A stretch of 64,000 nucleotides of DNA from Pseudomonas sp. CFBP13508 (GCF_005233515.1 NZ_QFZZ01000009.1:186001-250000), one strand, 5' to 3'. Counted from the stretch's first letter, positions 9,103 through 18,892 are shown. Translations and numbers: made by a program. Notes: generated by a model from the letters alone, not told the origin.

Positions 9103-11187
9103 TTAGCCTTGGGTGACCAAGGCGTCGACAGGTTCAATAGTATCGCTTCGCACCACCGCGCCGAACTGCTGAACCATCTGCTGGATGAACGGATCACCGT
9201 GGATCGATTCCTCCGCCTCACGCTGGCGATTGGCGCGGCGGCGCGAGGCGGCCTGGGCCGGTGTTTCCTGTTCGGGCTTGATCAGCTCGATGGTCAGGGT
9301 CAGCGTGCGCCCGTGGAACTGGTTCAATGCGTCGTTGAGACGACGCTGTTGCGTGGCGTTGAACAGGGCGCTGTGGGCCGGGTCAAGGTGCATCAGCCAG
9401 TGATCGCCATCGACCGCAATCAACGTGCAGTTGGCGGCGATGCTGCCGGTCATGCCGGAAATCGGCAGTTTCGGGAACAGCTCCAGCCATTGCAGGGCCA
9501 GACCGGTGGCCGGCGCGGCGGCAGGTTCCGGCTCGGGCTCAGGCTCGGGATCGGCAGCGTGTTCGCTGGCCAGTTCGTCGAGATAGCTGTAGGCCGAATC
9601 CATGTCCGGCTCGATGTAGTCTTCATCCAGCGGCGGTTCGTCGTCCATGTCCATGCCCGGCGTAGCGGCATCGACGTCGGCGACGGACGGCTCGGGAATT
9701 GGCGCAGCGGCCCACTCCGGCGCATCCGGCACCACGCTGTCCGGGGTCGGCAGCGGCATCGGCGGCAATTCAGGCTGCTCGCCAGCGGTTTCCAGCACTG
9801 GTTCGACAGCGGGTTGCTGAGCGGGCGCAGGCTCGGCCTCGGCTTCCACCGGGTCGTTCCACGGCAGATCGACCACGGCTTCGACGGCGACTGGCTCAGG
9901 CTCCGGTTGTGCTTCGACAACCGGCGCCACAGGTTCTGGCTCGGCAAACGGCGCCGCTACCGGTGCGGGCGCAGGTGTGGGCGCAACAGCCGCAGCGACC
10001 ACCGGCGCAGGCTTCGGCGCGGCAGCCACTGAGTTTGCGGAATCAACTGTGGCCTGGCTGATCCCCACTGGCTTTAGCGGTTGCCTCGGCGCGTCCGCCG
10101 TATCCGCCGGGCGGAACGCGAGCATCCGCAGCAAGACCATTTCGAAACCGCCGCGCGGGTCCGGCGCCAGCGGCAAATCGCGGCGCCCGATCAGGCCCAT
10201 CTGGTAATAGAACTGCACGTCTTCGGCCGGCAACGCTTGGGCAAGGGCCAATACGCGATCACGGTCGCCGTGGCCATTGTCGACCCCTTCCGGCAACGCC
10301 TGAGCGATGGCCACGCGGTGCAGCACGTTAAGAATTTCCGAGAGCACGCCGTTCCAGTCCGGGCCTTGCTCGGCCAAGTGACGCACGGCTTCGAGCAGCG
10401 CCTTGGCATCGCCTTCGATCAGCGCATGCAGCACGTCATAGACCTGACCGTGATCCAGTGTGCCGAGCATCGCGCGCACGTCGGTCGCGAGGACCTTGCC
10501 TTCACCGAACGCGATGGCCTGATCGGTCAGGCTCATGGCGTCACGCATCGAACCGTCAGCCGCGCGGCCGAGCAGCCACAGTGCATCGTCTTCGAACGGT
10601 ACGTTTTCCGCGGTCAGAACGTGGGTCAAGTGCTCGACCACACGCTCGGGCGTCATGTTCTTCAGGGAGAACTGCAGGCAACGCGAAAGAATCGTTGCCG
10701 GAAGTTTCTGCGGATCGGTGGTCGCCAGGATGAACTTGACGTAGGGCGGCGGCTCTTCGAGGGTTTTCAACAGCGCATTGAAGGAATGGCTGGATAGCAT
10801 GTGCACTTCGTCGATCAGGTAGACCTTGAAGCGCCCACGGCTTGGCGCGTACTGCACGTTATCGAGCAGTTCGCGGGTGTCTTCGACCTTGGTGCGGCTG
10901 GCGGCGTCGATCTCGATCAGGTCGACAAAACGGCCTTCATCGATCTCGCGGCACACCGAACATTCGCCGCAGGGGCTGGAGGTGATACCCGTCTCGCAGT
11001 TCAGGCACTTGGCAATGATCCGCGCGATGGTGGTCTTGCCGACCCCGCGCGTCCCGGTGAACAGGTAGGCGTGGTGCAGCCGTTGGCTGTCCAAGGCATT
11101 GATCAGAGCCTTGAGCACATGGGTCTGGCCGACCATTTCGCGGAACGAGCGCGGACGCCATTTACGTGCAAGAACCTGATAACTCAT
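9103..11187 (-). CDS. dnaX: DNA polymerase III subunits tau/gamma
   Basis: 694 aa. The clamp-loader ATPase and its tau extension organise the replicative polymerase. Walker A GTRGVGKT is at residues 45-52, a four-Cys zinc module at about 64-79, the DEVH box at about 126-129 and the sensor LSRCLQF follows. Residues about 370-570 are a long Ala/Pro/Glu-rich linker, longer than in E. coli, before the C-terminal tau domain. No A-rich slippery heptamer was seen in the reading frame, so production of a shorter gamma form is not evident. The downstream neighbour is ybaB. Confidence 0.98.
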   Translation of the reverse strand: MSYQVLARKWRPRSFREMVGQTHVLKALINALDSQRLHHAYLFTGTRGVGKTTIARIIAKCLNCETGITSSPCGECSVCREIDEGRFVDLIEIDAASRTKVEDTRELLDNVQYAPSRGRFKVYLIDEVHMLSSHSFNALLKTLEEPPPYVKFILATTDPQKLPATILSRCLQFSLKNMTPERVVEHLTHVLTAENVPFEDDALWLLGRAADGSMRDAMSLTDQAIAFGEGKVLATDVRAMLGTLDHGQVYDVLHALIEGDAKALLEAVRHLAEQGPDWNGVLSEILNVLHRVAIAQALPEGVDNGHGDRDRVLALAQALPAEDVQFYYQMGLIGRRDLPLAPDPRGGFEMVLLRMLAFRPADTADAPRQPLKPVGISQATVDSANSVAAAPKPAPVVAAAVAPTPAPAPVAAPFAEPEPVAPVVEAQPEPEPVAVEAVVDLPWNDPVEAEAEPAPAQQPAVEPVLETAGEQPELPPMPLPTPDSVVPDAPEWAAAPIPEPSVADVDAATPGMDMDDEPPLDEDYIEPDMDSAYSYLDELASEHAADPEPEPEPEPAAAPATGLALQWLELFPKLPISGMTGSIAANCTLIAVDGDHWLMHLDPAHSALFNATQQRRLNDALNQFHGRTLTLTIELIKPEQETPAQAASRRRANRQREAEESIHGDPFIQQMVQQFGAVVRSDTIEPVDALVTQG

Positions 11188-11332
11188 CGAAAACCGTCGC
11201 AGCGAAGGAAGCAGAAGCGGCTAATGCTAGCGGAGCAAGGGCAAAATTGCATCCGGTGTCCTCGTCTAATATGGCTAAGCTGCATCAGCAGAGGCTTTTA
11301 TCAGCTCGGGATGGGGAATTACCGGAGCGTCT

Positions 11333-12082
11333 ATGCGGTGGGCCGTGGTGGCATTGCTGGGTATCAGCCTCAACGCGATGGCAGCGCAAGCGCCGTTGCG
11401 TTTCGCCGTGCCGGACAGTTGGGCGATGCCGATGGTGCAACTGCAAAGCGGCAGACCGACCCAGGGCATCCTGCATGACATTCTGCTCAGCCTGGCGACC
11501 CAGGTCGGCGCGCCCGCGCAATTCGTCGTCCTGCCGCGCGCGCGGGTTCAGAGCGCCATGGAGCACGGCGACATCGACGTGCGCTGCTATGCCGCGCAGT
11601 CGTGGCTGCCGAATCAGTCCGGCGATTACATCTGGAGCGTGCCGTTGTGGTTCCAGCGCGACCTGCTTATCAGCCGCAAGGAACAACCGGCGCAGATCAA
11701 TCCCGCCCAGTTGCCGCGCCAGGCCATCGGCACCGTTCTTGGCTACAGCTACCCTACCCTGCAACCGCTGTTCGACGCCGACCAGTTGCAACGCGAAGAC
11801 GCGCGCAATCAGGAACAGGTCCTGGAAAAGCTCCTCGCCGGGCGATATCGCTATGCGGTGAGCAATCAGTGGACGCTGGACTGGATCAACCAGCGCCTGC
11901 TGCCGGAGCAGCAGCTGCAAGGGGTCGCGGTGTTGCAGGAACAGAATATCGGCTGCTATGTGCGGAACGACCCGAAAGTGCCGGTGCAGCGGATCCTGCG
12001 CACGTTGCTGCGGATGAAAATGTCCGGCGAGATCGACGACATTATCCGGTTGTACACCGGCGCCTCATCAACCACACCCTAA
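11333..12082 (+). CDS. Periplasmic solute-binding protein, family 3-like
   Basis: 249 aa. An N-terminal signal peptide (MRWAVVALLGISLNAMAAQA) suggests export to the periplasm. The rest follows the family 3 solute-binding fold: PLRFAVPDSW at the start, a GILHDIL segment, an LPRARVQSAMEHGDIDV segment and a C-terminal helix IDDIIRLY. GGAG is 6 bases before the ATG. It is divergent from dnaX and has no permease or ATPase gene beside it, so it may be an orphan binding protein or a ligand sensor. The ligand is not predictable. Confidence 0.85.
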   Translation: MRWAVVALLGISLNAMAAQAPLRFAVPDSWAMPMVQLQSGRPTQGILHDILLSLATQVGAPAQFVVLPRARVQSAMEHGDIDVRCYAAQSWLPNQSGDYIWSVPLWFQRDLLISRKEQPAQINPAQLPRQAIGTVLGYSYPTLQPLFDADQLQREDARNQEQVLEKLLAGRYRYAVSNQWTLDWINQRLLPEQQLQGVAVLQEQNIGCYVRNDPKVPVQRILRTLLRMKMSGEIDDIIRLYTGASSTTP

Positions 12083-12087
12083 CCCCG

Positions 12088-12177
12088 TGTGGGAGCGAGC
12101 CTGCTCGCGAAAGCGGTATGTCAGGCGGCACAGTTGTTGAACACTCCGGCGCCTTCGCGAGCAGGCTCGCTCCCACA
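12088..12177. repeat. REPIN (GTGGGAGCGAGCC family), copy 3
   Basis: Inverted REP arms with a spacer of about 42 bases, in the convergent gap between the solute-binding protein gene and the helicase gene. Confidence 0.92.
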
Positions 12178-12189
12178 GGGTTGGCCGGG

Positions 12190-14157
12190 TCAATAACCGT
12201 GTGATTCGCGGAATTTCGGCTCGCGGCTGTGGTGATAATCGATCCATTCCACCACGTCATAAGGCAGATAGAGCTGCTGCCGGGCACGGGACACGGCGAT
12301 GTACACGGCACAGATGCGCTGATCGAACTCGTAGGCATCCTTGAATTTCTCGTTACTGAGCAACGTCCGGGTCAACAGCACGCGCCTGAACTCCATGCCG
12401 CCAGCCCGCTCGGCCATCATCAACAGGCAGGCTTTGCCCGGCTCGATGATCTTTTGGCTCAGTCGCGTCAGGTCGGCAATCATGAAGCCGTTTTGCAACT
12501 GTGCCTCGATCCACAAGAATGCTTCATCGAACTGGTTGGCGGCGCGCACCTGCTGCCAATCAGCCATGTCGCTGAAATACGGGTGCGGTCCTTTCTCGCT
12601 GGACCCGGCGTTATAGAAGTCGCGGCGGAACAGCTCGATGGCGGTGGTCATGAAATGCTTGATGTCGTCCTGCGCTTCCCGGTCGGGAAAACTGAAGGCG
12701 CAATTGCAATCGTGCAGGTGGATGGCCCACATCATCGTGTCCCACGGTGAAGCGGTCAGCACCACGCAACCTTCGGGCGGCACGAAGGCTTGCGGGTAGT
12801 ACTCGATATCGACGTCGGCGTGACGAGCGCCTTCGAACGGCACTTTGCTCTTGTGCGTGTGGCGCGAGATCAGCGGATTGACCAGGCGCTCGACATTGCG
12901 CCCCGAGCGCACCGAATAGCAGATATCGCTCTGACGAACTTCACGCTTGCGCTTGGGCGCCTCACCCGTGGCCTGCTGATACTCATCGCCGAGGGTGATC
13001 AGCACCTGCTGCCCGCGCTCGATGATTTGCAGCAGCGACGCCGGCACATCCTGGCTTTCGTCGATGATCACATGGGTGTAGCGCGGCGGGACGCGGCAAC
13101 CGGCGAGACTGGCGCGCTTGACCATCAACAACGTCGGAAAACCGCTCTGGCTGGCCCAGGCCGGGTTGGCCTCCAGATACACCCACAGGCGACTGGAGTA
13201 TTCCAGCAGCGCTTGCGAGTCTGCGCCGGTCAAGGGCTGCTGGAAGTGCGGCAAGTGCCTGGCGGACAGCGTGTGATCTCTTGAGGCGCAGTACAGCTTG
13301 AGCACGCGCAGACAAACCTCGAGGGTGCCCGGACCGTCGTGGTGGCGAAAGCCGAAGATATGCAGTTCCTGCGCCAGCGCCTGTTTGCTCGGGAGACGCG
13401 CGGGCGTCCTGGCCATAGGCAACCGGGGACCGAGCAGCTGAGCCTGGGCGAAATCGAAAAAGGTCTGGCCAATTTCCGTGTCGTGGACCTGCACGATGTG
13501 CTTGCGCAGCGTCGCCAGTTTCGCCGGGGTGCGCGCCAGTACCAGGGTGCGTTTCGAGCGCAGGCATTCGATCAGCGCGCTGAGCATGTAGCTCTTGCCG
13601 ATGCCCGCATAACCCTGCACGTGCAGGTCTTCGTCGAGGTTGGCACGGAAGGTTCGCAGCAGTTTGTCCTGCGCCGCACTTAACCAGTGTTCACGCTCGC
13701 GTGGCGTGACCATTTGCTGAATGAACGGGTTGTTCTGTTGCTGATGGCGGATCTTGTAGTCCACATCCCACTGCCCGCCGGGCAACAGAAATGCCTGCGC
13801 GGCGACTTCATCGGCCATGAGAAAGCGCAAGTTCAGGCCTTTGAGCGCATTGAGGCCGAAATACAATTTGCGCGAATCGAACAGACGCCGCGCCTCTGCA
13901 AGCAGTCCTGCCGATCCGGTGCGCCGGGAGGTGACAGACCAGTCAATGAGTCTGGCGAGAATCTTCTCCGCGGCGCTGGCGCTCAGATCCTGTTCCGTGG
14001 CCTGGGCGAGGTTCTGAATGACCAGCACTGCCGCCAGTTCCGGGTCGCTCAGGCTTGCCAGTGTCGCGACACCCTCGGGCTGCAACAGCGCCGTACACGC
14101 ATCATGGGTGATGGGCAGAAATACCGGGGTGGCCAAATCAAAATGTTCCGGGTGCAT
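12190..14157 (-). CDS. Superfamily 1 (UvrD/Rep-like) DNA/RNA helicase
   Basis: 655 aa. SF1 helicase motifs are in order: Walker A GYAGIGKS at residues about 182-189, motif II VIIDESQDVP near 370, motif III LITLGDEYQQ near 390, and motif VI YIAVSRARQQLYL near the C-terminus. The first 150 residues are an extra N-terminal region without recognised motifs, ending in a NNPFIQQMV segment before the helicase core. It starts 36 bp downstream of the 162-codon gene at 14194, so the two are probably co-transcribed. It is shorter than UvrD or Rep. The role may be repair or nucleic-acid processing; it is not known. Confidence 0.82.
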   Translation of the reverse strand: MHPEHFDLATPVFLPITHDACTALLQPEGVATLASLSDPELAAVLVIQNLAQATEQDLSASAAEKILARLIDWSVTSRRTGSAGLLAEARRLFDSRKLYFGLNALKGLNLRFLMADEVAAQAFLLPGGQWDVDYKIRHQQQNNPFIQQMVTPREREHWLSAAQDKLLRTFRANLDEDLHVQGYAGIGKSYMLSALIECLRSKRTLVLARTPAKLATLRKHIVQVHDTEIGQTFFDFAQAQLLGPRLPMARTPARLPSKQALAQELHIFGFRHHDGPGTLEVCLRVLKLYCASRDHTLSARHLPHFQQPLTGADSQALLEYSSRLWVYLEANPAWASQSGFPTLLMVKRASLAGCRVPPRYTHVIIDESQDVPASLLQIIERGQQVLITLGDEYQQATGEAPKRKREVRQSDICYSVRSGRNVERLVNPLISRHTHKSKVPFEGARHADVDIEYYPQAFVPPEGCVVLTASPWDTMMWAIHLHDCNCAFSFPDREAQDDIKHFMTTAIELFRRDFYNAGSSEKGPHPYFSDMADWQQVRAANQFDEAFLWIEAQLQNGFMIADLTRLSQKIIEPGKACLLMMAERAGGMEFRRVLLTRTLLSNEKFKDAYEFDQRICAVYIAVSRARQQLYLPYDVVEWIDYHHSREPKFRESHGY

Positions 14158-14193
14158 ACAACCTCGCCGCCTGGGCTTTAATACAACACCAGA

Positions 14194-14682
14194 TCAGTCC
14201 TGGTCATTCTCGTCGTGCATTTCATGGGACTGCGGCAAGTTTCCCTCACTGCCGGACTCGGGGCTGATCCGCAGTTCGAAGGAGTAGCCGCCGAGCGTGC
14301 CGGACATGCCGCGTCGATCTGCGCCGCCAGCCAGCGGCCCTGCTTCAATCTGCGCTTGCACTTCGTAGAGCGCCACTTCCAGCAGTTTGCGCAGGTGTTC
14401 AGGGCTTTGCGCGCTGGCGTGCAGTTGCAGGTCGTACTGGCCGGCCACCGATTCAGCGAGGGCGGGCTGGTCCTGCACCGCGGCCGGCTGCGCAGCTTCT
14501 TCAGCCGCATTGAACACGGTCGAAGCCGCCAGAATCGCGGCGTGCTCCTCATCCATCAGGTCGAGCACTCGTGACAACTCCAGCGTGCGCTCGGGCTGAT
14601 CCTGCATCTGCGCTTTGACTTCCAGACGCCGCATCTGCCATTCGCGCAGTTTTTCACGAGTCAGATCGTCGATTTCACCCAC
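14194..14682 (-). CDS. Hypothetical protein next to the SF1 helicase
   Basis: 162 aa from a GTG start at 14682, chosen because AGAGGTAAGG lies just upstream; the frame stays open to 14721 but without a ribosome binding site there. The first 50 residues are charged and predicted helical (DDLTREKLREWQMRR), followed by an Ala-rich stretch and a C-terminal acidic tail (HEMHDENDQD). No family was recognised. It is the first gene of a two-gene unit with the helicase. Confidence 0.72.
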   Translation of the reverse strand: MGEIDDLTREKLREWQMRRLEVKAQMQDQPERTLELSRVLDLMDEEHAAILAASTVFNAAEEAAQPAAVQDQPALAESVAGQYDLQLHASAQSPEHLRKLLEVALYEVQAQIEAGPLAGGADRRGMSGTLGGYSFELRISPESGSEGNLPQSHEMHDENDQD

Positions 14683-14817
14683 TTGCCTTACCTCTCGTTG
14701 CCAGGCGAGGGAGTATGCCACTGTTCGCTGTCGACAGCCGCACGGGCACCGGGACGCTGCGCGGCTGATCCGCGCGTTTCTGATGGCGGATCAACGCCAC
14801 TAGCCAAATCGCAGGCA

Positions 14818-14850
14818 TAAAAAAACCGCAGTGGGCAAACCCATGCAGTT
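14818..14850 (-). terminator. Intrinsic terminator of the 4.5S RNA gene
   Basis: On the minus strand a GC-rich hairpin (GCATGGG, loop TTTG, CCCACTGC, one bulge) is followed by seven T. It lies about 30 bases downstream of the SRP RNA. Confidence 0.8.
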
Positions 14851-14878
14851 CTCTTTGAATTCTCGGTTGGTTCGTTAA

Positions 14879-14991
14879 GGTGGTGCCCCCACCAGCCACA
14901 CCCCGGCACACAATGTTCCCGCTGTGGCTGCTTCCTTCCGGATCTGACCAGGTTCACGGGTAATCGTTGCGGGGGGACCGATGGGGTCACC
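14879..14991 (-). ncRNA. ffs: 4.5S RNA, small bacterial signal recognition particle RNA
   Basis: The minus strand carries the diagnostic apical region with the GGTCAGATCCGGAAGGAAGC tract, which forms the conserved Ffh-binding symmetric and asymmetric loops. The flanking strands are complementary, with GGTGACCCC at the 5' end pairing with GGGGGCACC at the 3' end. The length of about 110 nt fits the Gram-negative 4.5S RNA. A promoter and a terminator flank it. It forms the SRP with Ffh for targeting of membrane proteins. Confidence 0.95.
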
Positions 14992-15023
14992 ATAACGACG
15001 CTTGCCTATCGGCGAGCCGCGCC

Positions 15024-15051
15024 ATTGTACCTGTCTGAGATGAACTTACAA
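15024..15051 (-). promoter_or_regulatory. Sigma-70-type promoter of the 4.5S RNA gene
   Basis: On the minus strand TTGTAA (-35, 15046-15051) and TACAAT (-10, 15024-15029) are separated by 16 bases. The expected start is near 15017, which leaves a short 5' leader to be trimmed from the RNA. Confidence 0.6.
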
Positions 15052-15115
15052 CCGTTGGTTGCAGATAAAAAACCTGAACGGCTTCAAGGACATAAACATC
15101 ACGGCCCTGCGACAC

Positions 15116-16279
15116 CTACAAGGCCAGCACCTCATCCGCCCTGCCCCCGGCCTGCTGGATCACCAGATGAATGAAGTGCAGCTTGGCGATCGCCGCTGCC
15201 GGCAGTACGAACGGGTAGAAATCCGGCTGGCCCATGCTGCGCGACAGTTCGTTGAGCATGCCGGCCAGTTCGATCCACGCATTGACGAATGACAGGAAAG
15301 CGCCACCGCCGGGATGCTCGGGGTCGTACAGGGTGCTGGTCGGAAATGGCTGATAGTCGAAGTCCATTTCCCGCGCGCTCATGCCGAAGCCCAGCGCCGT
15401 GTCGACCGCGTCCATCATGTGCAGGTAATGCGCCCAGGTTTCCGCCCAGTCTTCCCACGGGTGCATGGTCGCGTAGGCGCTGACGTAATGCTGCGGCCAG
15501 TCCAGCGGCGCGCCTTGCTGGTAGTGCCGGTCCAGCGCCTCGGCGTAACTGGCGCGTTCGTCGCCGAACAGATTGCGGAACGCGTCCAGCCAAGGGCCGT
15601 TGGCGATGAGGCGGTCCCAGTAGTAGTGGCCGACCTCATGGCGAAAATGCCCGAGCAGCGTGCGGTAAGGTTCGTGCATCGCCGCCCTGACCTGCTCACG
15701 GTGAGCGTCGTCGGCCTCTTTGATGTCGAGGGTGATCAGTCCATTGGCGTGGCCGGTCATCGGCGCGTTGCCTTCGAGGTCTACGCCAATGAAGTCGAAC
15801 GCCAGTCCGGTTTCTTCGTCGACGGTTTTCGGGATCACCGGCAGGCCGAGGGTGATCAGTTGCGCGACCAGTCTGCGCTTGGCGATTTCGACCTTGCGCC
15901 AGCGTTCGGGATTTTCCGCGACGGACAGGTCGGGAATGGTGCGGTTGAGGCTGCAAGCGATGCACAAGGTGTCATGGTCGTTGGCCGGCAGCAGCCAGTT
16001 GCACGCGGCGGGCATGTCGAGGTTGGCGCAGCGGCGGAACAGTCCGGCGTCGGGATCGGCGTCGAGTGTCCAGGTACCCTCTTCCGGCCCCGGCTGCAGC
16101 GACGTCAGGCGACTTTGTTCGGGCTGATAGCCGAGCAAGGCGCTACAGGCCAGGCACTGACTGTTGCGAAAGAACAGCGACTGGCCGCAACGGCACGGCC
16201 AGACTTTGCTGTTGCGCGAGGATCCGGCCACGAACGGCGCGATGATGCGGGAACTGAGCTGCTCGAAAAAACGGTGCAT
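15116..16279 (-). CDS. Putative zinc-binding metallopeptidase with N-terminal zinc ribbon
   Basis: 387 aa. The N-terminus has Cys pairs (CRC near residue 30 and CLAC near 44) typical of a zinc ribbon. The catalytic zinc motif is HEVGHYYWD near residue 213 (HExxH with the second Glu expected downstream, in the WAETWAHYLH segment). The pattern matches the bacterial putative zinc-binding peptidase family found throughout Pseudomonas. No signal peptide is visible, so it is probably cytoplasmic. Its substrate is unknown. It stands alone between the SRP RNA and ligA. Confidence 0.85.
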   Translation of the reverse strand: MHRFFEQLSSRIIAPFVAGSSRNSKVWPCRCGQSLFFRNSQCLACSALLGYQPEQSRLTSLQPGPEEGTWTLDADPDAGLFRRCANLDMPAACNWLLPANDHDTLCIACSLNRTIPDLSVAENPERWRKVEIAKRRLVAQLITLGLPVIPKTVDEETGLAFDFIGVDLEGNAPMTGHANGLITLDIKEADDAHREQVRAAMHEPYRTLLGHFRHEVGHYYWDRLIANGPWLDAFRNLFGDERASYAEALDRHYQQGAPLDWPQHYVSAYATMHPWEDWAETWAHYLHMMDAVDTALGFGMSAREMDFDYQPFPTSTLYDPEHPGGGAFLSFVNAWIELAGMLNELSRSMGQPDFYPFVLPAAAIAKLHFIHLVIQQAGGRADEVLAL

Positions 16280-16371
16280 GGCGATCTCTCCCTGGGACTG
16301 GCCAAGACTAGATCATTCTGAAGACAACATCGTTCCCACCCATAACCGCGCAGCCGGGTGATAGCAGCATT

Positions 16372-16504
16372 GTGGTGAGGGGATTTATCCCCGCTCGACT
16401 GCGCAGCAGTCGCAAAAAACCGTACACGCGATACAGATGAAATGATCGGTCGCAGGGTTTTGGGGTCGCTGCGCAACCCAGCGGGGATAAATCCCCTCGC
16501 CACA
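16372..16504. repeat. Second REP-type inverted repeat (GGGGATTTATCCCCGC family), copy 1
   Basis: Arms GTGGTGAGGGGATTTATCCC and GGGGATAAATCCCCTCGCCAC are inverted around a spacer that also holds matching GACTGCGCAGCAGTC-like segments. A closely similar element is at 41274-41402. It lies in the gap between ligA and the upstream end of the metallopeptidase gene. Confidence 0.85.
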
Positions 16505-16517
16505 GGGGTTCATACCG

Positions 16518-18875
16518 TCAGACAGCGACGCCGTGGGTTTTGAGGAAGGCGATAAACGCTTCTTCGTCCATGACCTTCACGCCCAGTTCGTTGGCCTTGG
16601 TCAGTTTCGACCCGGCACCCGGGCCTGCGACCACGCAATGGGTTTTCGCCGACACGGAGCCGGCAACTTTCGCGCCGAGGCTTTCCAGATGATCCTTGGC
16701 CACATCCCGGCTCATCAACTCGACCTTGCCGGTCAGCACCCAGGTTTCGCCGGACAGTGGCAGACCTTCGACGACTTTCTTCTCGCTCTGCCAATGCATG
16801 CCGAAATCGCGCAATTGCTGCTCGGCCTGCTCGGCCAGTTGCCGATGCTCAGGCGAGGCGAAGAACTCGCGCACCGAGTTGGCCTGCTTCTCCGGCAATG
16901 CCTGGCGCATGTCCAGCCAGTCAGCGTTCATCACCGCTTCCAGCGAGCCGAAGCGATCGGCGAGTTTCTGCGCACCACCGGGGCCGACGAAGGGAATGTG
17001 CAGTTTGTCGAGCAAGCCGCCCAGGGTGGTACTGGCGGCGAATTCGGCGCCCAACTCGCCTTGATCCTGAATCTGCAAACCATGGCCGAGCAATTCGCTG
17101 ATGACCTGCTGGTTGTGCGCATCCTCAAAGAAACTGTGGATCTCGTGCGCCACTTCCAGGCCGACGTCCGGCAGGTAAGTCAGCACATGCGGCAAGGCCT
17201 GTTGCACGCGCTCCAGCGAACCCAGCGAACGCGCCAGCACCTTGGCCGTTTCTTCGCCGACATCGGGAATGCCGAGGGCGTAGATGAAACGTGCCAGGCT
17301 CGGTTGCTTGCTGTCTTCGATGGCTTTGAGAAGCTTGTTGCTCGATACCTCGGCAAAGCCTTCCAGATCGACGATGTCGTCGAACTTCAGCGCATACAGA
17401 TCGGCCGGCGAGCTGACCAGCCCTTCGTCGACCAGTTGCTCGACGCTCTTGTCGCCCAAGCCTTCGATGTCCATGGCCCGGCGCGAGACGAAGTGAATGA
17501 TCGCCTGCTTCAATTGCGCGCCACAGGCCAGTCGGCCGACGCAGCGATACACCGCACCTTCGCTGAAGGTTTCCTTGCCCTTGCTGCGCTTGACCAGTTG
17601 CGTGCGTTCAACGTGGGAGCCGCACACCGGGCAGCTTTCGGGAATGGCCACCGGGCGCGCGTCATCGGGGCGACGCTCGGTGACTACCTGCACCACTTGC
17701 GGAATCACATCACCGGCGCGGCGGATGATCACCGTGTCGCCGATCATCAGGCCCAGTCGCGCCACTTCGTCCATGTTGTGCAACGTGGCGTTGGCCACGG
17801 TGACGCCGGCGACCTTCACCGGTTTCAGACGCGCCACCGGCGTCACCGCACCGGTGCGGCCGACCTGGAATTCCACGTCGAGCAGCTCGGTGAGTTCTTC
17901 CATCGCCGGGAATTTGTGTGCGATCGCCCAGCGCGGCTCGCGGGCGCGGAAGCCCAGCTCACGCTGGTCAGCGATGCTGTTGACCTTGAACACCACGCCA
18001 TCGATTTCATAGGCCAGCGAGTTACGACGTTCGCCGATGTCGCGGTAGTACTCCAGGCACTCATCGATGCCCTTGGCCAGCTTCAGTTCGTGACTGATCG
18101 GCATGCCCCACTTCTGCAACTGCTTGAGGTTACCGATGTGGGTGTCGGCGATATCGTGAGACACCTGACCGATGCCATAGCAGCAGAATTCCAGCGGACG
18201 ATTGGCGGTGATCTTCGAGTCGAGCTGGCGCAGGCTGCCTGCTGCTGCGTTGCGCGGGTTGGCGAAAGTCTTGCCGCCGATTTCCAGCTGCGAAGCATTG
18301 AGGCGCTCGAAACCGGCCTTGGACATGAACACTTCACCGCGCACTTCCAGCGTCGCCGGCCAGCCTTCGCCGTGCAGCTTCAGCGGAATATTGCGCACGG
18401 TACGCACGTTGACGCTGATGTCCTCGCCGGTGGTGCCATCGCCACGGGTGGCGCCGCGCACCAGCAGACCGTCCTGATACAGCAGGCTGACCGCCAGGCC
18501 ATCGAGCTTCGGCTCGCAGCTGTATTCCACCGCCGCGCCGCCACCGAACAGATCGCCGGCCGGCACGTCGAGGCCTTCGTTGACGCGGCGATCAAACTCG
18601 CGCATGTCGGATTCTTCGAAGGCGTTGCCGAGGCTGAGCATCGGGATTTCGTGGCGCACCTGAGTGAACGCAGTCAACGCCATGCTGCCGACGCGCTGGG
18701 TCGGCGAATCGCTGGTGATCAGTTCCGGGTTGGCCGCTTCCAGCGCCTTGAGCTCGTGGAACAAGCGGTCGTACTCGGCATCGGGAATGCTCGGCTCGTC
18801 GAGAACGTGATAGCGATAGTTGTGCTGATCCAGCTCAGCGCGCAGCTCTAGAATGCGGGTTTTGGCGGCGGTCAT
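16518..18875 (-). CDS. ligA: NAD-dependent DNA ligase LigA
   Basis: 785 aa, the usual size in pseudomonads and longer than in E. coli. It seals nicks using NAD+. The adenylation motif KLDG has its nucleophile at Lys123. The NAD-binding Ia segment near the N-terminus (YRYHVLDEPSIPDAEYD), the OB fold, the four-Cys zinc finger (CPVC...C...C, about residues 413-440), the helix-hairpin-helix region and a C-terminal BRCT domain (SGETWVLTGKVE...) are all visible. The start at MTAAKTR is chosen by family comparison; an ATG seven codons upstream is in frame. It follows zipA in the same direction. Confidence 0.97.
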   Translation of the reverse strand: MTAAKTRILELRAELDQHNYRYHVLDEPSIPDAEYDRLFHELKALEAANPELITSDSPTQRVGSMALTAFTQVRHEIPMLSLGNAFEESDMREFDRRVNEGLDVPAGDLFGGGAAVEYSCEPKLDGLAVSLLYQDGLLVRGATRGDGTTGEDISVNVRTVRNIPLKLHGEGWPATLEVRGEVFMSKAGFERLNASQLEIGGKTFANPRNAAAGSLRQLDSKITANRPLEFCCYGIGQVSHDIADTHIGNLKQLQKWGMPISHELKLAKGIDECLEYYRDIGERRNSLAYEIDGVVFKVNSIADQRELGFRAREPRWAIAHKFPAMEELTELLDVEFQVGRTGAVTPVARLKPVKVAGVTVANATLHNMDEVARLGLMIGDTVIIRRAGDVIPQVVQVVTERRPDDARPVAIPESCPVCGSHVERTQLVKRSKGKETFSEGAVYRCVGRLACGAQLKQAIIHFVSRRAMDIEGLGDKSVEQLVDEGLVSSPADLYALKFDDIVDLEGFAEVSSNKLLKAIEDSKQPSLARFIYALGIPDVGEETAKVLARSLGSLERVQQALPHVLTYLPDVGLEVAHEIHSFFEDAHNQQVISELLGHGLQIQDQGELGAEFAASTTLGGLLDKLHIPFVGPGGAQKLADRFGSLEAVMNADWLDMRQALPEKQANSVREFFASPEHRQLAEQAEQQLRDFGMHWQSEKKVVEGLPLSGETWVLTGKVELMSRDVAKDHLESLGAKVAGSVSAKTHCVVAGPGAGSKLTKANELGVKVMDEEAFIAFLKTHGVAV

Positions 18876-18892
18876 GGGTGTTCTCTCATAAA

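Noticed and set aside
16533..18851. Long plus-strand reading frame (772 codons) opposite ligA
   Set aside because: It is the mirror of the ligA coding strand in GC-rich DNA; ligA has all its motifs and the opposite frame has none.
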